NCBI RefSeq assembly: GCF_018130695.1
Contig: NZ_JAFCJX010000011.1
Coordinates: 186,001 to 250,000 of the forward strand
Direction: 5' to 3'
DNA: 64,000 bases
From: Bradyrhizobium jicamae
GTDB taxonomy: Bacteria > Pseudomonadota > Alphaproteobacteria > Rhizobiales > Xanthobacteraceae
The notes beneath the pieces are model-generated. The model searched no databases and had not been told where the DNA came from. It saw only the letters and a program-made list of their open reading frames with translations. The position numbers and the translations under genes were made by a program. This document shows, in pieces, positions 33,342 to 41,494 of this stretch. Numbering within the stretch: the stretch's first letter is position 1; each line of letters starts with the position of its first letter.

Positions 33342-34175
33342 TCATTCCGGAAACGTGACCATGCGCGCGAAGCGCGCCAGGATCTGGTCGAGCAGCATGC
33401 CGACGATGCCGATCAGCAGGATCGCGATGATCACGTTGGTGATCGAGAGGTTGTTCCACTCGTTCCAGACGAAATAGCCGATGCCGGTGCCGCCGACGAG
33501 CATCTCGGCCGCGACGATCACGAGCCAGGCGATGCCGATCGAGATCCGCATGCCGGTCAGGATCGTCGGCGCCGCCGCGGGCAGGATCACCGTGAAGGCG
33601 CGCCGGAGCGTGCCGACCTCGAGCGTGCGGGCAACGTTGATCCACTCCTTCCGCACGCTGGCAACGCCGAACGCGGTGTTGAGCAGCATCGGCCACACCG
33701 AGCAGATGAAGATGACGAAGATCGCCGAGATCGAGGAATCCTTGATCGTGTAGAGCGCGAGCGGCATCCAGGCGAGCGGCGAGATCGGCTTCAAGACCTG
33801 GATGAAGGGATCAAGGGCCTTGCTGATCAGCGGCGACATGCCGATCATGAAGCCCAAGGGGATGGCGACCAGCACCGCGATGAAATAGCCGAGCCCGACA
33901 CGGCCGATCGAGTAAGCCAGCTGGATGCCCAGCCCCTTGTCGTTCGGCCCGTTGTCGTAGAATGGACGCTTGAGATGCTCCCAGAGCTTTGCGCCGACAT
34001 CGAGTGGTCCCGGCATCGCGGATTTGCCCTGCGTTGCCGTCAGCCCCATCAGCTTTGCGTATTCCGGACTCATGTTGGCCGCAGCACCGGTGCTGCGGGT
34101 CGCGAGATGCCAGACGCCGAGGAACAAGGCGAGCAGTGCGATCGAGACGATGGCGGCGCGGAGACGGAGGGTCAT
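33342..34175 (-). CDS. cynB: Cyanate/nitrate-type ABC transporter permease
   Basis: A 277-residue inner-membrane permease with about six helices. The BPD_transp_1 EAA loop is seen as EWINVARTLEVGTLRRAFTVILPAAAPTIL, followed by ISIGIAWLVIVAAEM. The N-terminus is a single helix plus a periplasmic loop (NMSPEYAKLMGL), as in NrtB/CynB. The start is the ATG at 34175; the upstream frame lies in a repeat. It belongs to the cynA-B-D-S series. Confidence 0.87.
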   Translation of the reverse strand: MTLRLRAAIVSIALLALFLGVWHLATRSTGAAANMSPEYAKLMGLTATQGKSAMPGPLDVGAKLWEHLKRPFYDNGPNDKGLGIQLAYSIGRVGLGYFIAVLVAIPLGFMIGMSPLISKALDPFIQVLKPISPLAWMPLALYTIKDSSISAIFVIFICSVWPMLLNTAFGVASVRKEWINVARTLEVGTLRRAFTVILPAAAPTILTGMRISIGIAWLVIVAAEMLVGGTGIGYFVWNEWNNLSITNVIIAILLIGIVGMLLDQILARFARMVTFPE

Positions 34176-34178
34176 TCC

Positions 34179-34304
34179 CTTCTCCCCGCTTGTGGGGAGA
34201 AGGTTAGGATGAGGGGGAATCTCCGCGAGCCGAATTCGTGGAGAGTCCCCCTCACCCGCCGCGCTTTGCGCGTCGGCCTCTCCCCGCAAGCGGGGCGAGG
34301 CGAA
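34179..34304. repeat. Dispersed repeat between cynA and cynB
   Basis: Starts TTCTCCCCGCTTGTGGGGAGA and ends CTCCCCGCAAGCGGGGCGAGG, with inner AGGGGGA / TCCCCCT arms. This type of element (CTCTCCCCGC...GCGGGG) is widespread in alphaproteobacteria. It fills the gap between cynA and cynB. Confidence 0.75.
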
Positions 34305-34323
34305 GTAAGCAGAGCGCGCTCCC

Positions 34324-35712
34324 TCACGACGACTTCCTGATCTTGAAGCTCGCGAGATAATCGTCGGGCTTGGCCGGATCGAACGTCTTGCCCATCACCG
34401 AGAACGATTTGGACGAGGTGGTCGGCGGCGCGAGGCCCATCTCGGCCATCACCTTGCCCGTATCGGTCGCGAGATAGACTTGCTCGGCGACCGCCTTGTA
34501 GTCGACGTCGCCCTTGATCTGGCCCCAGCGTTTCATCTGGGTCAGCATCCAGACCGCAAAGGACTGCCAGGGGAACGGATCGAAATCGACGCGCTTGGCA
34601 TCCGTCTTCACGCCGCCGAGCCCGTCCGCATAGGTGCCGGTCAGCACCTGCTCCAGCACCGTCACCGGCGCGTTGATGTAGTTCGCCGGTGCGATCGCCT
34701 CCGCGATCTGCTTGCGGTTCTCAGGCTTGGCCGCATAGCCGGTCGCATCCACGATCGCGCGCGTCAGCGCCGCAAACGAGTTCGGCGAGGTCGTGATGAA
34801 TTCCTTGCTCGCAGCAAAACTGCAGCAGGGATGGCCGTCCCAGATCTCCTTGGACAGGATGTGCAGGAAACCGACGCCGTCATAGATCGCACGCTGGCAG
34901 ATATTGTCGGGCGCGAGGAAGCCGTCGATATTGTCGGCGCGCAAATTGGCGACCATTTCCGGCGGCGGCACCGAGCGCAGCTGCACGTCGGTATCGGGAT
35001 CGAGGCCGTGCTCGGCCAGATAATAGCGCAGCAGATAGTTGTGCATGGAATAGTCGAAGGGAATGGCGAACTTCATGCCCTTCCAGTCCTTCGGGTCGCG
35101 CTTGTCCTTGTGCTTCATCGCCAGCGTGATGCCCTGCCCGTTGATGTTCTCGATCGCAGGCACCGCGAAGGGAATCGCATTGGCGCCTAAGCCTAGCGAG
35201 ATCGCGATCGGCATCGGCGCCAGCATGTGCGAGGCGTCGTATTCCTTGTTGATGGTCTTGTCGCGAATGACGGCCCAGCCGGCGGTCTTCACGACCTCGA
35301 CATTCAGCCCCTGCTTGGCATAGAAGCCGAGCGGCGCGGCCATGATGATCGGCGTCGCGCAGGTGATCGGGATGAAGCCGACCTTGAGGTCCTTCTTCTC
35401 CGGCGGCCCACCGGCGGCGAAGAGATCGGTCGCGGTCTTCAGCGGGAAGAATTGCGAGAGCGCGGCGAGCGCAGTGGAGGCGCCGACCGATTTCAGGAAG
35501 GCGCGGCGCGCCGCATCCCTGGGGAATACCGCGCGCATCACGGCGGACGCGACGACGCCTTCGTAGCGCTTCTCCTCACTCGGCGCAGGCGCAATCGGCT
35601 CGCAACGCATCATGCGTTCGGCGTGATCATGCTCGGCTGCGGAGCGATGCTGGCCGCAGACGCAGCGCGTCAGCGCGCGGTCGGAATCGAAGGGATCGTC
35701 GAAGGTGGACAT
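34324..35712 (-). CDS. cynA: Cyanate/nitrate-type ABC transporter substrate-binding protein
   Basis: A 462-residue CmpA/NrtA-family binding protein with a Tat-type signal (RRAFLKSVGASTALAALS near residues 75-95) placed after an unusual N-terminal part rich in Cys and His (CVCGQHR...H...HAERMMRC). Core motifs: LKVGFIPITCATPIIMAAPLGFY and FLAPDNICQRAIYDGVGFL. Its place first in the cynA-B-D-S series makes cyanate the best-supported ligand, though nitrate cannot be excluded. The start is chosen at 35712 (MSTFDDP, after a GGGGCG stretch); ATGs 4 and 6 codons upstream are possible. Confidence 0.85.
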   Translation of the reverse strand: MSTFDDPFDSDRALTRCVCGQHRSAAEHDHAERMMRCEPIAPAPSEEKRYEGVVASAVMRAVFPRDAARRAFLKSVGASTALAALSQFFPLKTATDLFAAGGPPEKKDLKVGFIPITCATPIIMAAPLGFYAKQGLNVEVVKTAGWAVIRDKTINKEYDASHMLAPMPIAISLGLGANAIPFAVPAIENINGQGITLAMKHKDKRDPKDWKGMKFAIPFDYSMHNYLLRYYLAEHGLDPDTDVQLRSVPPPEMVANLRADNIDGFLAPDNICQRAIYDGVGFLHILSKEIWDGHPCCSFAASKEFITTSPNSFAALTRAIVDATGYAAKPENRKQIAEAIAPANYINAPVTVLEQVLTGTYADGLGGVKTDAKRVDFDPFPWQSFAVWMLTQMKRWGQIKGDVDYKAVAEQVYLATDTGKVMAEMGLAPPTTSSKSFSVMGKTFDPAKPDDYLASFKIRKSS

Positions 35713-35780
35713 GCTGCGCCCCATTGTCACACCGAGCCGCGACGAACGGGTTCGTTCGCCGCGATCCGGCCCATTTCATC

Positions 35781-35813
35781 GCCGTCCGGTTGCTTTTTGC
35801 GCAGCCGGACGGT
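35781..35813. promoter_or_regulatory. Strong hairpin upstream of cynA
   Basis: A 13-bp stem, GCCGTCCGGTTGC / GCAGCCGGACGGT (two wobble pairs), with a 7-base loop TTTTTGC. It lies in the 117-base gap between the rhodanese stop and cynA. It could end the rhodanese transcript or act in a cynA leader. There is no T tract on the coding side. Confidence 0.45.
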
Positions 35814-35829
35814 GCAAAGCATGCACGTT

Positions 35830-36708
35830 CTATGCCGCTTTGCCTGTTACGACGGCAGCGGTCGGCAGACCTTCGTCGATCGGCAGCGACGGATCGCGCG
35901 ACCATTCGTTCCAGGAGCCGAAATACATCCGCACATCCTTCACGCCGGCATTCTTCAGCGCCAGGAAGGTGTTCGAGGCGCGCGCGCCCTTGAAGCAATA
36001 GAGATAGACCGGCGTCGACTGCGAGATGCCGACGGTGGCGCATTCCGCCAGAATCTCGTCCTTCGACTTGAAGCGCGGGCCTTCGGCGGTCGGCTTCATC
36101 ATGCGGTACCATTCCAGCCACACCGCGCCGGGGATGCGGCCCTTGCGCGGGCAGAAGTCCTTCCCATAAGGCGAGGAGCTGTCGCCGATCCACTCGTCGA
36201 CATCGCGCACGTCGAGGATCGCGATGCCGGGCTTGTCGAGCGCCGACAGCATGGTCTTGGCGTCGATCAGGATGTCGCCCGCCTCAGGCACGACCGCGAA
36301 CGCGGCCTTGATCGGCACCGGCACGTCGGTAGTGGTCGGAAGGTCCGCCGCCTTCCACGCATCGTAGCCGCCATGCAGCACCTTCACCTTGGGATAGCCG
36401 AGCATGGTCAGGAGATAATAGCCGCGACAGGATTGGCCGAAGCCGGAGTTCATCGACTGCTCGTAGATCACGGCCGTCTCCTTGCCGGAGAGACCGGCGC
36501 CGCCGAACGCATCGGCGAATTTGGTCTTCAGCTCGTGCATGCCCTCGGGCGTCGAGGTCGCCAGATAGGTGAAGATGTCATGCACATTGACGGCGCCGGG
36601 CAGATGACCGGCCGCATAGGCATCCGGATTGCGCGTGTCGATGACGACACACGGCTCTTTCTTGACGAGCTCGGCAAGTTCGCCGGCAGTGATCAGAACG
36701 TCCGTCAT
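35830..36708 (-). CDS. Two-domain sulfurtransferase (rhodanese, SseA type)
   Basis: A 292-residue protein with two rhodanese domains. The C-terminal active-site loop is YCFKGARASNTFLAL with the catalytic Cys; the N-terminal domain (VVIDTRNPDAYAAGHLPGAVN) lacks the catalytic Cys at the loop (YEQSMNSGFGQSC), as usual. It moves sulfane sulfur from thiosulfate or 3-mercaptopyruvate to acceptors including cyanide. It lies between an acyl-CoA dehydrogenase-like gene (46 bases upstream) and the cyanate operon on the same strand. Confidence 0.92.
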   Translation of the reverse strand: MTDVLITAGELAELVKKEPCVVIDTRNPDAYAAGHLPGAVNVHDIFTYLATSTPEGMHELKTKFADAFGGAGLSGKETAVIYEQSMNSGFGQSCRGYYLLTMLGYPKVKVLHGGYDAWKAADLPTTTDVPVPIKAAFAVVPEAGDILIDAKTMLSALDKPGIAILDVRDVDEWIGDSSSPYGKDFCPRKGRIPGAVWLEWYRMMKPTAEGPRFKSKDEILAECATVGISQSTPVYLYCFKGARASNTFLALKNAGVKDVRMYFGSWNEWSRDPSLPIDEGLPTAAVVTGKAA

Positions 36709-36754
36709 GGCTCTCTCCTGTTTGTGGTTGCAGTCTGGGTGGACCCGTGTTGCC

Positions 36755-37894
36755 TCACGATGGCTCCGCCAGCATCTTGCGAAGCTGCTTGGTGGCGGGC
36801 GTGACGATGGCAACGAAATAGGCTTCGCGAAGCCGGCGCTGGGCGCGGTGGCTCTTCAGATAGCCGCGCGCGCCGCAATGGAGCATCGCCGCATGCGCGG
36901 CCGCGACGCTGGCGTCGCCGATGCGCAGGCGCAGCGCGACCACGCGGCGCCAGAATGCGTCGTCGGTGTTGTAGGGATCGCGCGCGAGCGCCATCGCCTC
37001 CTTCTCGAACTCGGCATGCAGCTCGCGGAACTGCGTCGGCTGCTGCGGCAGATAGCGGTTGACGTGGCCGAGCGGCGCATGGACCTCGTCCATGATGTTG
37101 ATGCAGTCCTTGATCAGGCCAAGCCCCATGCCGGCCTGCAGCAGGATGAAGCCGGCGCGGATCTTCTTGACGAACGGTCCCGCCTGCTCGGCCAGGATCA
37201 GCTCATCCGGCACGAAGACATCGCGAAATTGCACGCCATAGGTGCCGGTGCCGTCCATCGCCAGGAACGGCTTGCACGGCTGCAGCGTGATCGCGGGATC
37301 GGCGCAGTCGGCGAGGAACATCACTATTCCCGGCCCGCCCTTGGCGGTGCCGTCGCCTTCTTCATCCTCGCGCTCGAAGATGGTGCCGAAGAAATGGTCG
37401 GGGCCGAGATTGGAGACCCAGGGCAGCGCGCCGCGCACGATGTAGCCGCCGTCAACCTTGCGCCCCTTCAGCTTCAACCGCTCGATGCCGAAGAAACTCT
37501 TCATCGGATTGGAGAGCCCGGTACCGCCGAGCACGCGGCCGCTGGCAAAACTGTCACCGACGCGCGCGGCGAGCTTCATGTTGGTGGAGTTGGCGGCGTA
37601 CCAGACCAGCGTGTTCTGGCACCAGGCCATGAAGGCGGTGGCGCCGCAGACCTCGCCGAGCGCGGCCATCGACTGGATGGCACAGCGCAGATCTGCCGGC
37701 CCCTCCAGCGGCACATGGCTGCGCCAGGCGCCGACGTCGCCAATCCGGCGCAGGAAGTCGCCGGGATAGACGGAGCCGGCATCGATGGCCGATGCCAGCG
37801 GCGCCAGCTCCTGACGGGCCAGTCGTGCGACCTCGTCGACAATGGTCGGTGCGGGACTTGCAGCGTCAACCCGCGATAAAGCCAGTGAACCCAT
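36755..37894 (-). CDS. Acyl-CoA dehydrogenase-like flavoprotein
   Basis: A 379-residue protein with the three-domain acyl-CoA dehydrogenase layout: helical N-terminal part (DFLRRIGDVGAWRSHVP), middle beta part (VLGGTGLSNPMKSFFGIERL, VDGGYIVRGALPWVSN), and helical C-terminal part (LHCGARGYLKSHRAQRRLREA). The catalytic Glu is not obvious. Members related to flavin-dependent monooxygenases (DszC/SfnB type) share this layout, and its link to a rhodanese suggests sulfur compounds; that is an inference. The start at 37894 has GGAG at a good distance. Confidence 0.75.
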   Translation of the reverse strand: MGSLALSRVDAASPAPTIVDEVARLARQELAPLASAIDAGSVYPGDFLRRIGDVGAWRSHVPLEGPADLRCAIQSMAALGEVCGATAFMAWCQNTLVWYAANSTNMKLAARVGDSFASGRVLGGTGLSNPMKSFFGIERLKLKGRKVDGGYIVRGALPWVSNLGPDHFFGTIFEREDEEGDGTAKGGPGIVMFLADCADPAITLQPCKPFLAMDGTGTYGVQFRDVFVPDELILAEQAGPFVKKIRAGFILLQAGMGLGLIKDCINIMDEVHAPLGHVNRYLPQQPTQFRELHAEFEKEAMALARDPYNTDDAFWRRVVALRLRIGDASVAAAHAAMLHCGARGYLKSHRAQRRLREAYFVAIVTPATKQLRKMLAEPS

Positions 37895-37930
37895 CTTTTG
37901 TCTCCGCACCTTGCAATGTCTGGTCAGTTC

Positions 37931-38009
37931 GTAGGGCGGATTAGCGCAGCGTAATCCGCCTTCAATCTCGGTCCGTCGTGGCGGATTACGCTTCGCTAAT
38001 CCGCCCTAC
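37931..38009. repeat. Palindromic repeat (GTAGGGCGGATTAGC family)
   Basis: Left arm GTAGGGCGGATTAGCG, right arm CGCTAATCCGCCCTAC, with inner GTAATCCGCC / GGCGGATTAC. It lies in the gap between the OsmC gene and the acyl-CoA dehydrogenase-like gene, where it would form a long hairpin. Confidence 0.85.
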
Positions 38010-38023
38010 GGCTGCCCGCGAGA

Positions 38024-38566
38024 TCAGGCGCTGACCTCGAGATTGACGGGACGGGTGAAGGTGTTGGCGACCGGCGACCATTTCTTCACATGCGCCACCA
38101 GCGCGTTGATCTCGTCTTGCGGAACGCCCTCGCATTCCATGTCGACCTTGACGCGCACATCGGTGAAGCCGACCGGCTTCTCGCTGACGTCGCCGGTGCC
38201 CCACACCGCGGTGATGTTGAGGTCGCCCTCGAGCTCGAGCTCCAGCTTGTTGACGGTCCAGCCGCGGTGCACGGCATTGGCGTGCAGGCCGACCGCAAGG
38301 CAGGAGCCGAGGGCTGCGAGCGAAGCTTCCGACGGATTGGGCGCGGTGTCGTCGCCGAGCAGCCCGGGCGGCTCGTCGACGATGTAGGGCGCGAGGTTGC
38401 GGATGTAGTTGGCGTGGCGGAACTTGCCCTCGGCCACCGTCTTGCACTTCAAGGTCTTGATGATCTTCGGGTTGGCCTTGCCGTTGGCAATCAGCTGTTC
38501 CAACCCGTTCTTGTCGATGGGCGCGAGGCAACCCGTCAGCACGGTTTTTTGAGCGACAGCAGTCAT
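38024..38566 (-). CDS. OsmC family protein
   Basis: A 180-residue OsmC/Ohr-fold protein, probably a thiol peroxidase for organic hydroperoxides. One conserved Cys is C89 in LAALGSCLAVGL; a second is C145 in VDMECEGVPQDEIN. The N-terminal extension with GCLAPIDKNGLEQL is of the OsmC-like (not Ohr) group. It is transcribed away from the TetR gene, with a 28-bp palindrome in between, so it is very likely the regulator's target. An AGGGAGAAA ribosome site precedes the ATG. Confidence 0.9.
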   Translation of the reverse strand: MTAVAQKTVLTGCLAPIDKNGLEQLIANGKANPKIIKTLKCKTVAEGKFRHANYIRNLAPYIVDEPPGLLGDDTAPNPSEASLAALGSCLAVGLHANAVHRGWTVNKLELELEGDLNITAVWGTGDVSEKPVGFTDVRVKVDMECEGVPQDEINALVAHVKKWSPVANTFTRPVNLEVSA

Positions 38567-38594
38567 GGTTTTCTCCCTGGAGCCGTGGAAATCG

Positions 38595-38622
38595 GCAGGA
38601 TACAGAACGTTCTGTATCCTGC
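38595..38622. promoter_or_regulatory. 28-bp perfect palindrome, probable TetR operator
   Basis: The half-site is GCAGGATACAGAAC and its exact reverse complement follows without a spacer. It lies 28 bases upstream of the OsmC start and about 185 bases from the TetR start, in the divergent promoter region. TetR-family dimers usually bind such palindromes and repress their own gene and the divergent one. Confidence 0.75.
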
Positions 38623-38807
38623 ATGAAGCGTGCCAGCCAGCGGCCAAATCAAAAGCCGAATGGCTTGAGCCACTTGGGCTGCCCTGCCTGCGGATTGATC
38701 AGCGCGCTTCTGCTCAAAGCCGATGCATCTGCTGCGCAGCAGCGATTATTTTCGGCGCATGAAGATGCGACTTGATGATTGCGCGGCGGTCCGATTTACT
38801 GCCGCGC

Positions 38808-39458
38808 ATGGGCAAATCAGGTGTGAAGAAAAAATCCGCCGCAGCGTTCGCCGCCGGCGATGAGGAATCCGCGCGCGGGCGCTTGCTGAACGCGGCGACG
38901 CGGCTGTTCTGCAAGAACGGCATCAACGCCACCGGCATCGATGCAATCATCGACGAGGCCGGAACCGCGAAGACCACGCTCTACAAGCTGTTCGGCTCCA
39001 AGACCAACCTCGTCCACGCCGTGCTGGAGAGCGAAGGCAAGCAGTGGCGCGAATGGTTCATCGGCGCGATCGAGGCCGGCGGCGGCGACGCGCAGACCAA
39101 GCTGTCGCGGATCTTCCCTGCCCTCAAATCATGGTTCGCCGAAGAGCGCTTCTATGGCTGCCCCTTCATCAATGCCGTCGCCGAGCACGACAAGGATTCA
39201 AAACAGTTCCGCAACATCGCGCTGAAGCACAAGAAGGTGGTGCTGGCGCATATCGAAAAGCTCGCCGGCGAGATGGGCGCGGCCGAGCCCGCCGTGCTCG
39301 CCCATCAACTGGCGCTCTTGATCGACGGCGCCATCGTCGCCGCGATGGTGTCCTGCGATCCCGGCGTCGCCGACACGGCAGCGCTTGCCGCCGGCAATCT
39401 GTTCGCGCCGTCGAAGGTGAAGAAGACCAAGCGCGCCGCCGAGCTCGAAGCAGTTTAG
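38808..39458 (+). CDS. TetR/AcrR family regulator
   Basis: A 216-residue repressor with an N-terminal TetR helix-turn-helix: RGRLLNAATRLFCKNGINATGIDAIIDEAGTAKTTLYKLFGSK. The C-terminal ligand domain (LKSWFAEERFYGCPFINA) is like that of regulators of OsmC/hydroperoxide genes; a Cys here could sense oxidants but this is unproven. I used the ATG at 38808; an ATG at 38775 would add 11 residues. Its stop overlaps the stop of the convergent flavin reductase gene by 4 bases. Confidence 0.9.
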   Translation: MGKSGVKKKSAAAFAAGDEESARGRLLNAATRLFCKNGINATGIDAIIDEAGTAKTTLYKLFGSKTNLVHAVLESEGKQWREWFIGAIEAGGGDAQTKLSRIFPALKSWFAEERFYGCPFINAVAEHDKDSKQFRNIALKHKKVVLAHIEKLAGEMGAAEPAVLAHQLALLIDGAIVAAMVSCDPGVADTAALAAGNLFAPSKVKKTKRAAELEAV

Positions 39459-40138
39459 CCCCGATCGCCGGACAGGCCCGCGTGGTACTCGTCGAGCGTC
39501 GGCGTCAGCATCTCGAAACGATCGCGGATGGTGGAGCAGGTGTTGCCGCCGAGACGCGCGATCGCATCGAGCCTGGCCGGATCGATGCGCATGCGGTCGA
39601 CGTCGATGACGTCGGCATGGTAATGCGCGAACACGATCTCGCCGAGGATGATCTGGCGCGACTTGCCGACCTCGAGCGTCAGATGGCGCCGGCATTCGAA
39701 TGACGCCGGCGCCTCCTTGATCCAGGGCGATGCTACTTTCACGCCGGGCATGGCGGTCAGCCCCGCGGCTTTCAGCTCATCCTGCTCGGGCGGGAACGGC
39801 GCCGCGCACAGATGCATCGCCTCGGCGATCGCATGCGAGACGATGTTGACGGTGAAGACCTCGGTCAGGCGCACGTTGAGGCCGGTATCCTTGAAGCGCA
39901 TGTCCGGATGGTTCTCGACGCCCAGCGCCAGGATCGGCGGATCGGCCGACAGGCAGTTGAAGAAGCTGAACGGCGCCGCATTGACGCGGCCCTGCAGATC
40001 GACGGTCGTCACCAGCGCGATCGGGCGCGGCACCACGGTACCGATCATCAGCTTGTACTTGTCGCGCGCCGACAGCTCGCGAAAGTCGAAATCGACATTG
40101 CAGGGAGAAACATTGTCCTGGGAAGCAGCTTCCATCAT
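39455..40138 (-). CDS. Flavin reductase family (FMN-binding split barrel) protein
   Basis: A 227-residue protein with the split-barrel flavin-binding core: LMIGTVVPRPIALVTTVDLQGRVNAAPFSFFNCLSADPPILALG, then a strand with VFTVNIVS and a C-terminal IILGEIVFAHYH. It may be a free flavin reductase or a flavin protein acting on its own. Its start ATG overlaps the stop of the DUF1989 gene by 4 bases, so the two are translationally coupled. It is third in the RHH / DUF1989 / flavin reductase operon. Confidence 0.9.
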   Translation of the reverse strand: MMEAASQDNVSPCNVDFDFRELSARDKYKLMIGTVVPRPIALVTTVDLQGRVNAAPFSFFNCLSADPPILALGVENHPDMRFKDTGLNVRLTEVFTVNIVSHAIAEAMHLCAAPFPPEQDELKAAGLTAMPGVKVASPWIKEAPASFECRRHLTLEVGKSRQIILGEIVFAHYHADVIDVDRMRIDPARLDAIARLGGNTCSTIRDRFEMLTPTLDEYHAGLSGDRG

Positions 40139-41070
40139 TCGCCCTCGATCGCCGGCGCGCCGGCATGCGCCTGCAGAAAGCGCTCTTCCCACCACGAAAA
40201 CAAGAGATCGCGCAGCGCAGCTGCATCGTCATCACCATAGATGTCGGTCCGTTTGACCGCATGGAACGCCGCGAATTCCTCGGCCGACAGCGCCACCGGC
40301 AGCTCGGTGATGCGGATCGGCGTATTGGGGAACTCCGCTCTGTAGGCGGGATCGCGCCGCAGCGGCCGGTCGGACTTGATGGTCGCGTTACGAAAATCCC
40401 GCGGTGTCCGCTGGCTCGCCAAGGTCGGCGTCTTCGGCACCTGCGCGAGATCGGCGTCCGTCGCGGCAAACACCGTGAGCTTGAGCGGCTTGAGCGCAAA
40501 ATTGCTGGTGCGCATCACGTCGGCGCCGCAGACGTTCGGCACCGCCAGCACATCCATCAGCGCCAGCAGGTCGACATGGTCGCCGGGCTTGGTGGTCTGC
40601 CGCGTCATGTAGGCGTGGCCGTCCTGGTCGACGCCGGTGCACATGAACAGGTTGAAGGAATCATGCACGTCGTCGGGCGTCAGCCCGTATTCGCGCTGCG
40701 CCTCGGCCTGGATGTCATGGCAATTGGTGTGCACCGAGAAACCGTAGGAGGCCTCATAGACATAGGCGCTGCAGCGGGGAAACAGCACGTCGTTGCGGCC
40801 GACCGTGTCTTCGAGGATGTAGAGCATCGCCCGCTCGCGCGGCGGTGCCGACCACATGAAGGTGCCCTTGGTCGGATGGAAGCCGTGCACCGTGCGGGTT
40901 CGCCCGCAATGCATGAACTCCTTGTAGTCGTGCAGGTTGAAGCAGTTGAAGTCGGCACATTGGCCGCCTTCGACCTGTTCGATGCGCAGGATCTGTCCCT
41001 TCAACAGTTCGATCGCCTTGCCGGTGCCGGGTTCGAGGATGTGCTCGAACAGAACGCTGCGCGCGCTCAT
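40135..41070 (-). CDS. DUF1989 / urea carboxylase-associated family protein
   Basis: A 311-residue soluble protein. The DUF1989 family core is visible as IEQVEGGQCADFNCFNLHDYKEFMHCGRT, then SVHTNCHDIQAEAQREYGL, the metal-binding-looking Cys/His/Asp set, and GDHVDLLALMDVLAVPNVCGAD. Relatives CgdA/CgdB are carboxyguanidine deiminases in guanidine use; there is no guanidine carboxylase or riboswitch here, so this protein probably acts on another small amide or guanidino compound. It overlaps both neighbours by 4 bases (ATGA), which points to one functional unit. Confidence 0.85.
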   Translation of the reverse strand: MSARSVLFEHILEPGTGKAIELLKGQILRIEQVEGGQCADFNCFNLHDYKEFMHCGRTRTVHGFHPTKGTFMWSAPPRERAMLYILEDTVGRNDVLFPRCSAYVYEASYGFSVHTNCHDIQAEAQREYGLTPDDVHDSFNLFMCTGVDQDGHAYMTRQTTKPGDHVDLLALMDVLAVPNVCGADVMRTSNFALKPLKLTVFAATDADLAQVPKTPTLASQRTPRDFRNATIKSDRPLRRDPAYRAEFPNTPIRITELPVALSAEEFAAFHAVKRTDIYGDDDAAALRDLLFSWWEERFLQAHAGAPAIEGE

Positions 41071-41249
41071 CGCCTCGCCTCCAGATCGTTCGGCTTCGCT
41101 GTCGTCTCGGCCTTGCGCGCCGCGACGTATTCGCGGAGCGCGAGCCGCACCAAAGCGACGCGATCGGGCGCCACCCCGCGCGCGATTGTGCGATCCATCA
41201 ATTCGAGCTGCTGCTGGTTGAGCTGCAGCCTGATGACCGTATCCGACAT
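41067..41249 (-). CDS. Small ribbon-helix-helix-like protein
   Basis: A 60-residue protein starting MSDTVIRLQLNQQQLELMDR and ending AARKAETTAKPNDLEARR. A beta strand plus two helices (QLELMDRTIARG, RVALVRLALREYVAARK) fit a CopG/Arc-type ribbon-helix-helix DNA-binding fold. It is the first gene of the operon, with a strong GAGGAGG ribosome site, and its stop overlaps the DUF1989 start by 4 bases. It may be a second local regulator, or an antitoxin-like protein without a toxin partner. Confidence 0.75.
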   Translation of the reverse strand: MSDTVIRLQLNQQQLELMDRTIARGVAPDRVALVRLALREYVAARKAETTAKPNDLEARR

Positions 41250-41277
41250 CGGTCCTCCTCGGCCCCTCTGGGCATTC

Positions 41278-41287
41278 TTGTATACAG
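41278..41287. promoter_or_regulatory. Candidate GntR operator 1 (TTGTATACAG)
   Basis: TTGTATACAG resembles the palindromic TTGTATACAA-type sites of FCD-class GntR regulators. It lies 29 bases upstream of the RHH start, where binding would block the operon promoter. Confidence 0.5.
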
Positions 41288-41440
41288 TTTTCGTCTGCGG
41301 AGCCGCACCGGCTCGACGCATTCACATGCAAATATCCCGGGTTTTGCGGCAGATCGAGCGCAAACTTTGGGCGCCCTGCTGCCGAATCTTCGCGCCAGTC
41401 GACTATTTATTCCTCATCACGTGTACAGATCGAAGTGATA

Positions 41441-41450
41441 TCGTATACGA
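41441..41450. promoter_or_regulatory. Candidate GntR operator 2 (TCGTATACGA)
   Basis: A perfect 10-bp palindrome TCGTATACGA with the same GTATAC core as the site at 41278. It lies 45 bases upstream of the GntR ATG, fitting autoregulation. A further GTGTACAG half-match is at 41421. Confidence 0.5.
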
Positions 41451-41494
41451 GATTTCGCCGGTCAACCCAGGCCGGCGACGCATGCGGACCGCCG

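Noticed and set aside
35781..35829. Possible sigma-54 promoter upstream of cynA (GCAAAGCATGCACG region)
   Set aside because: The GG/GC dinucleotides are not at the required spacing; only a loose likeness.
1365..38009. Possible CRISPR arrays among the repeated palindromes
   Set aside because: Elements are single, widely spaced and palindromic, without the regular repeat-spacer pattern or cas genes.
41067..41249. A toxin-antitoxin system based on the RHH protein
   Set aside because: The overlapping downstream gene is a DUF1989 enzyme-like protein of 311 residues, not a toxin.
40165..41434. Long plus-strand frame over the DUF1989 gene
   Set aside because: Antisense of the DUF1989 gene; the true genes there have ATGA overlaps and family motifs.
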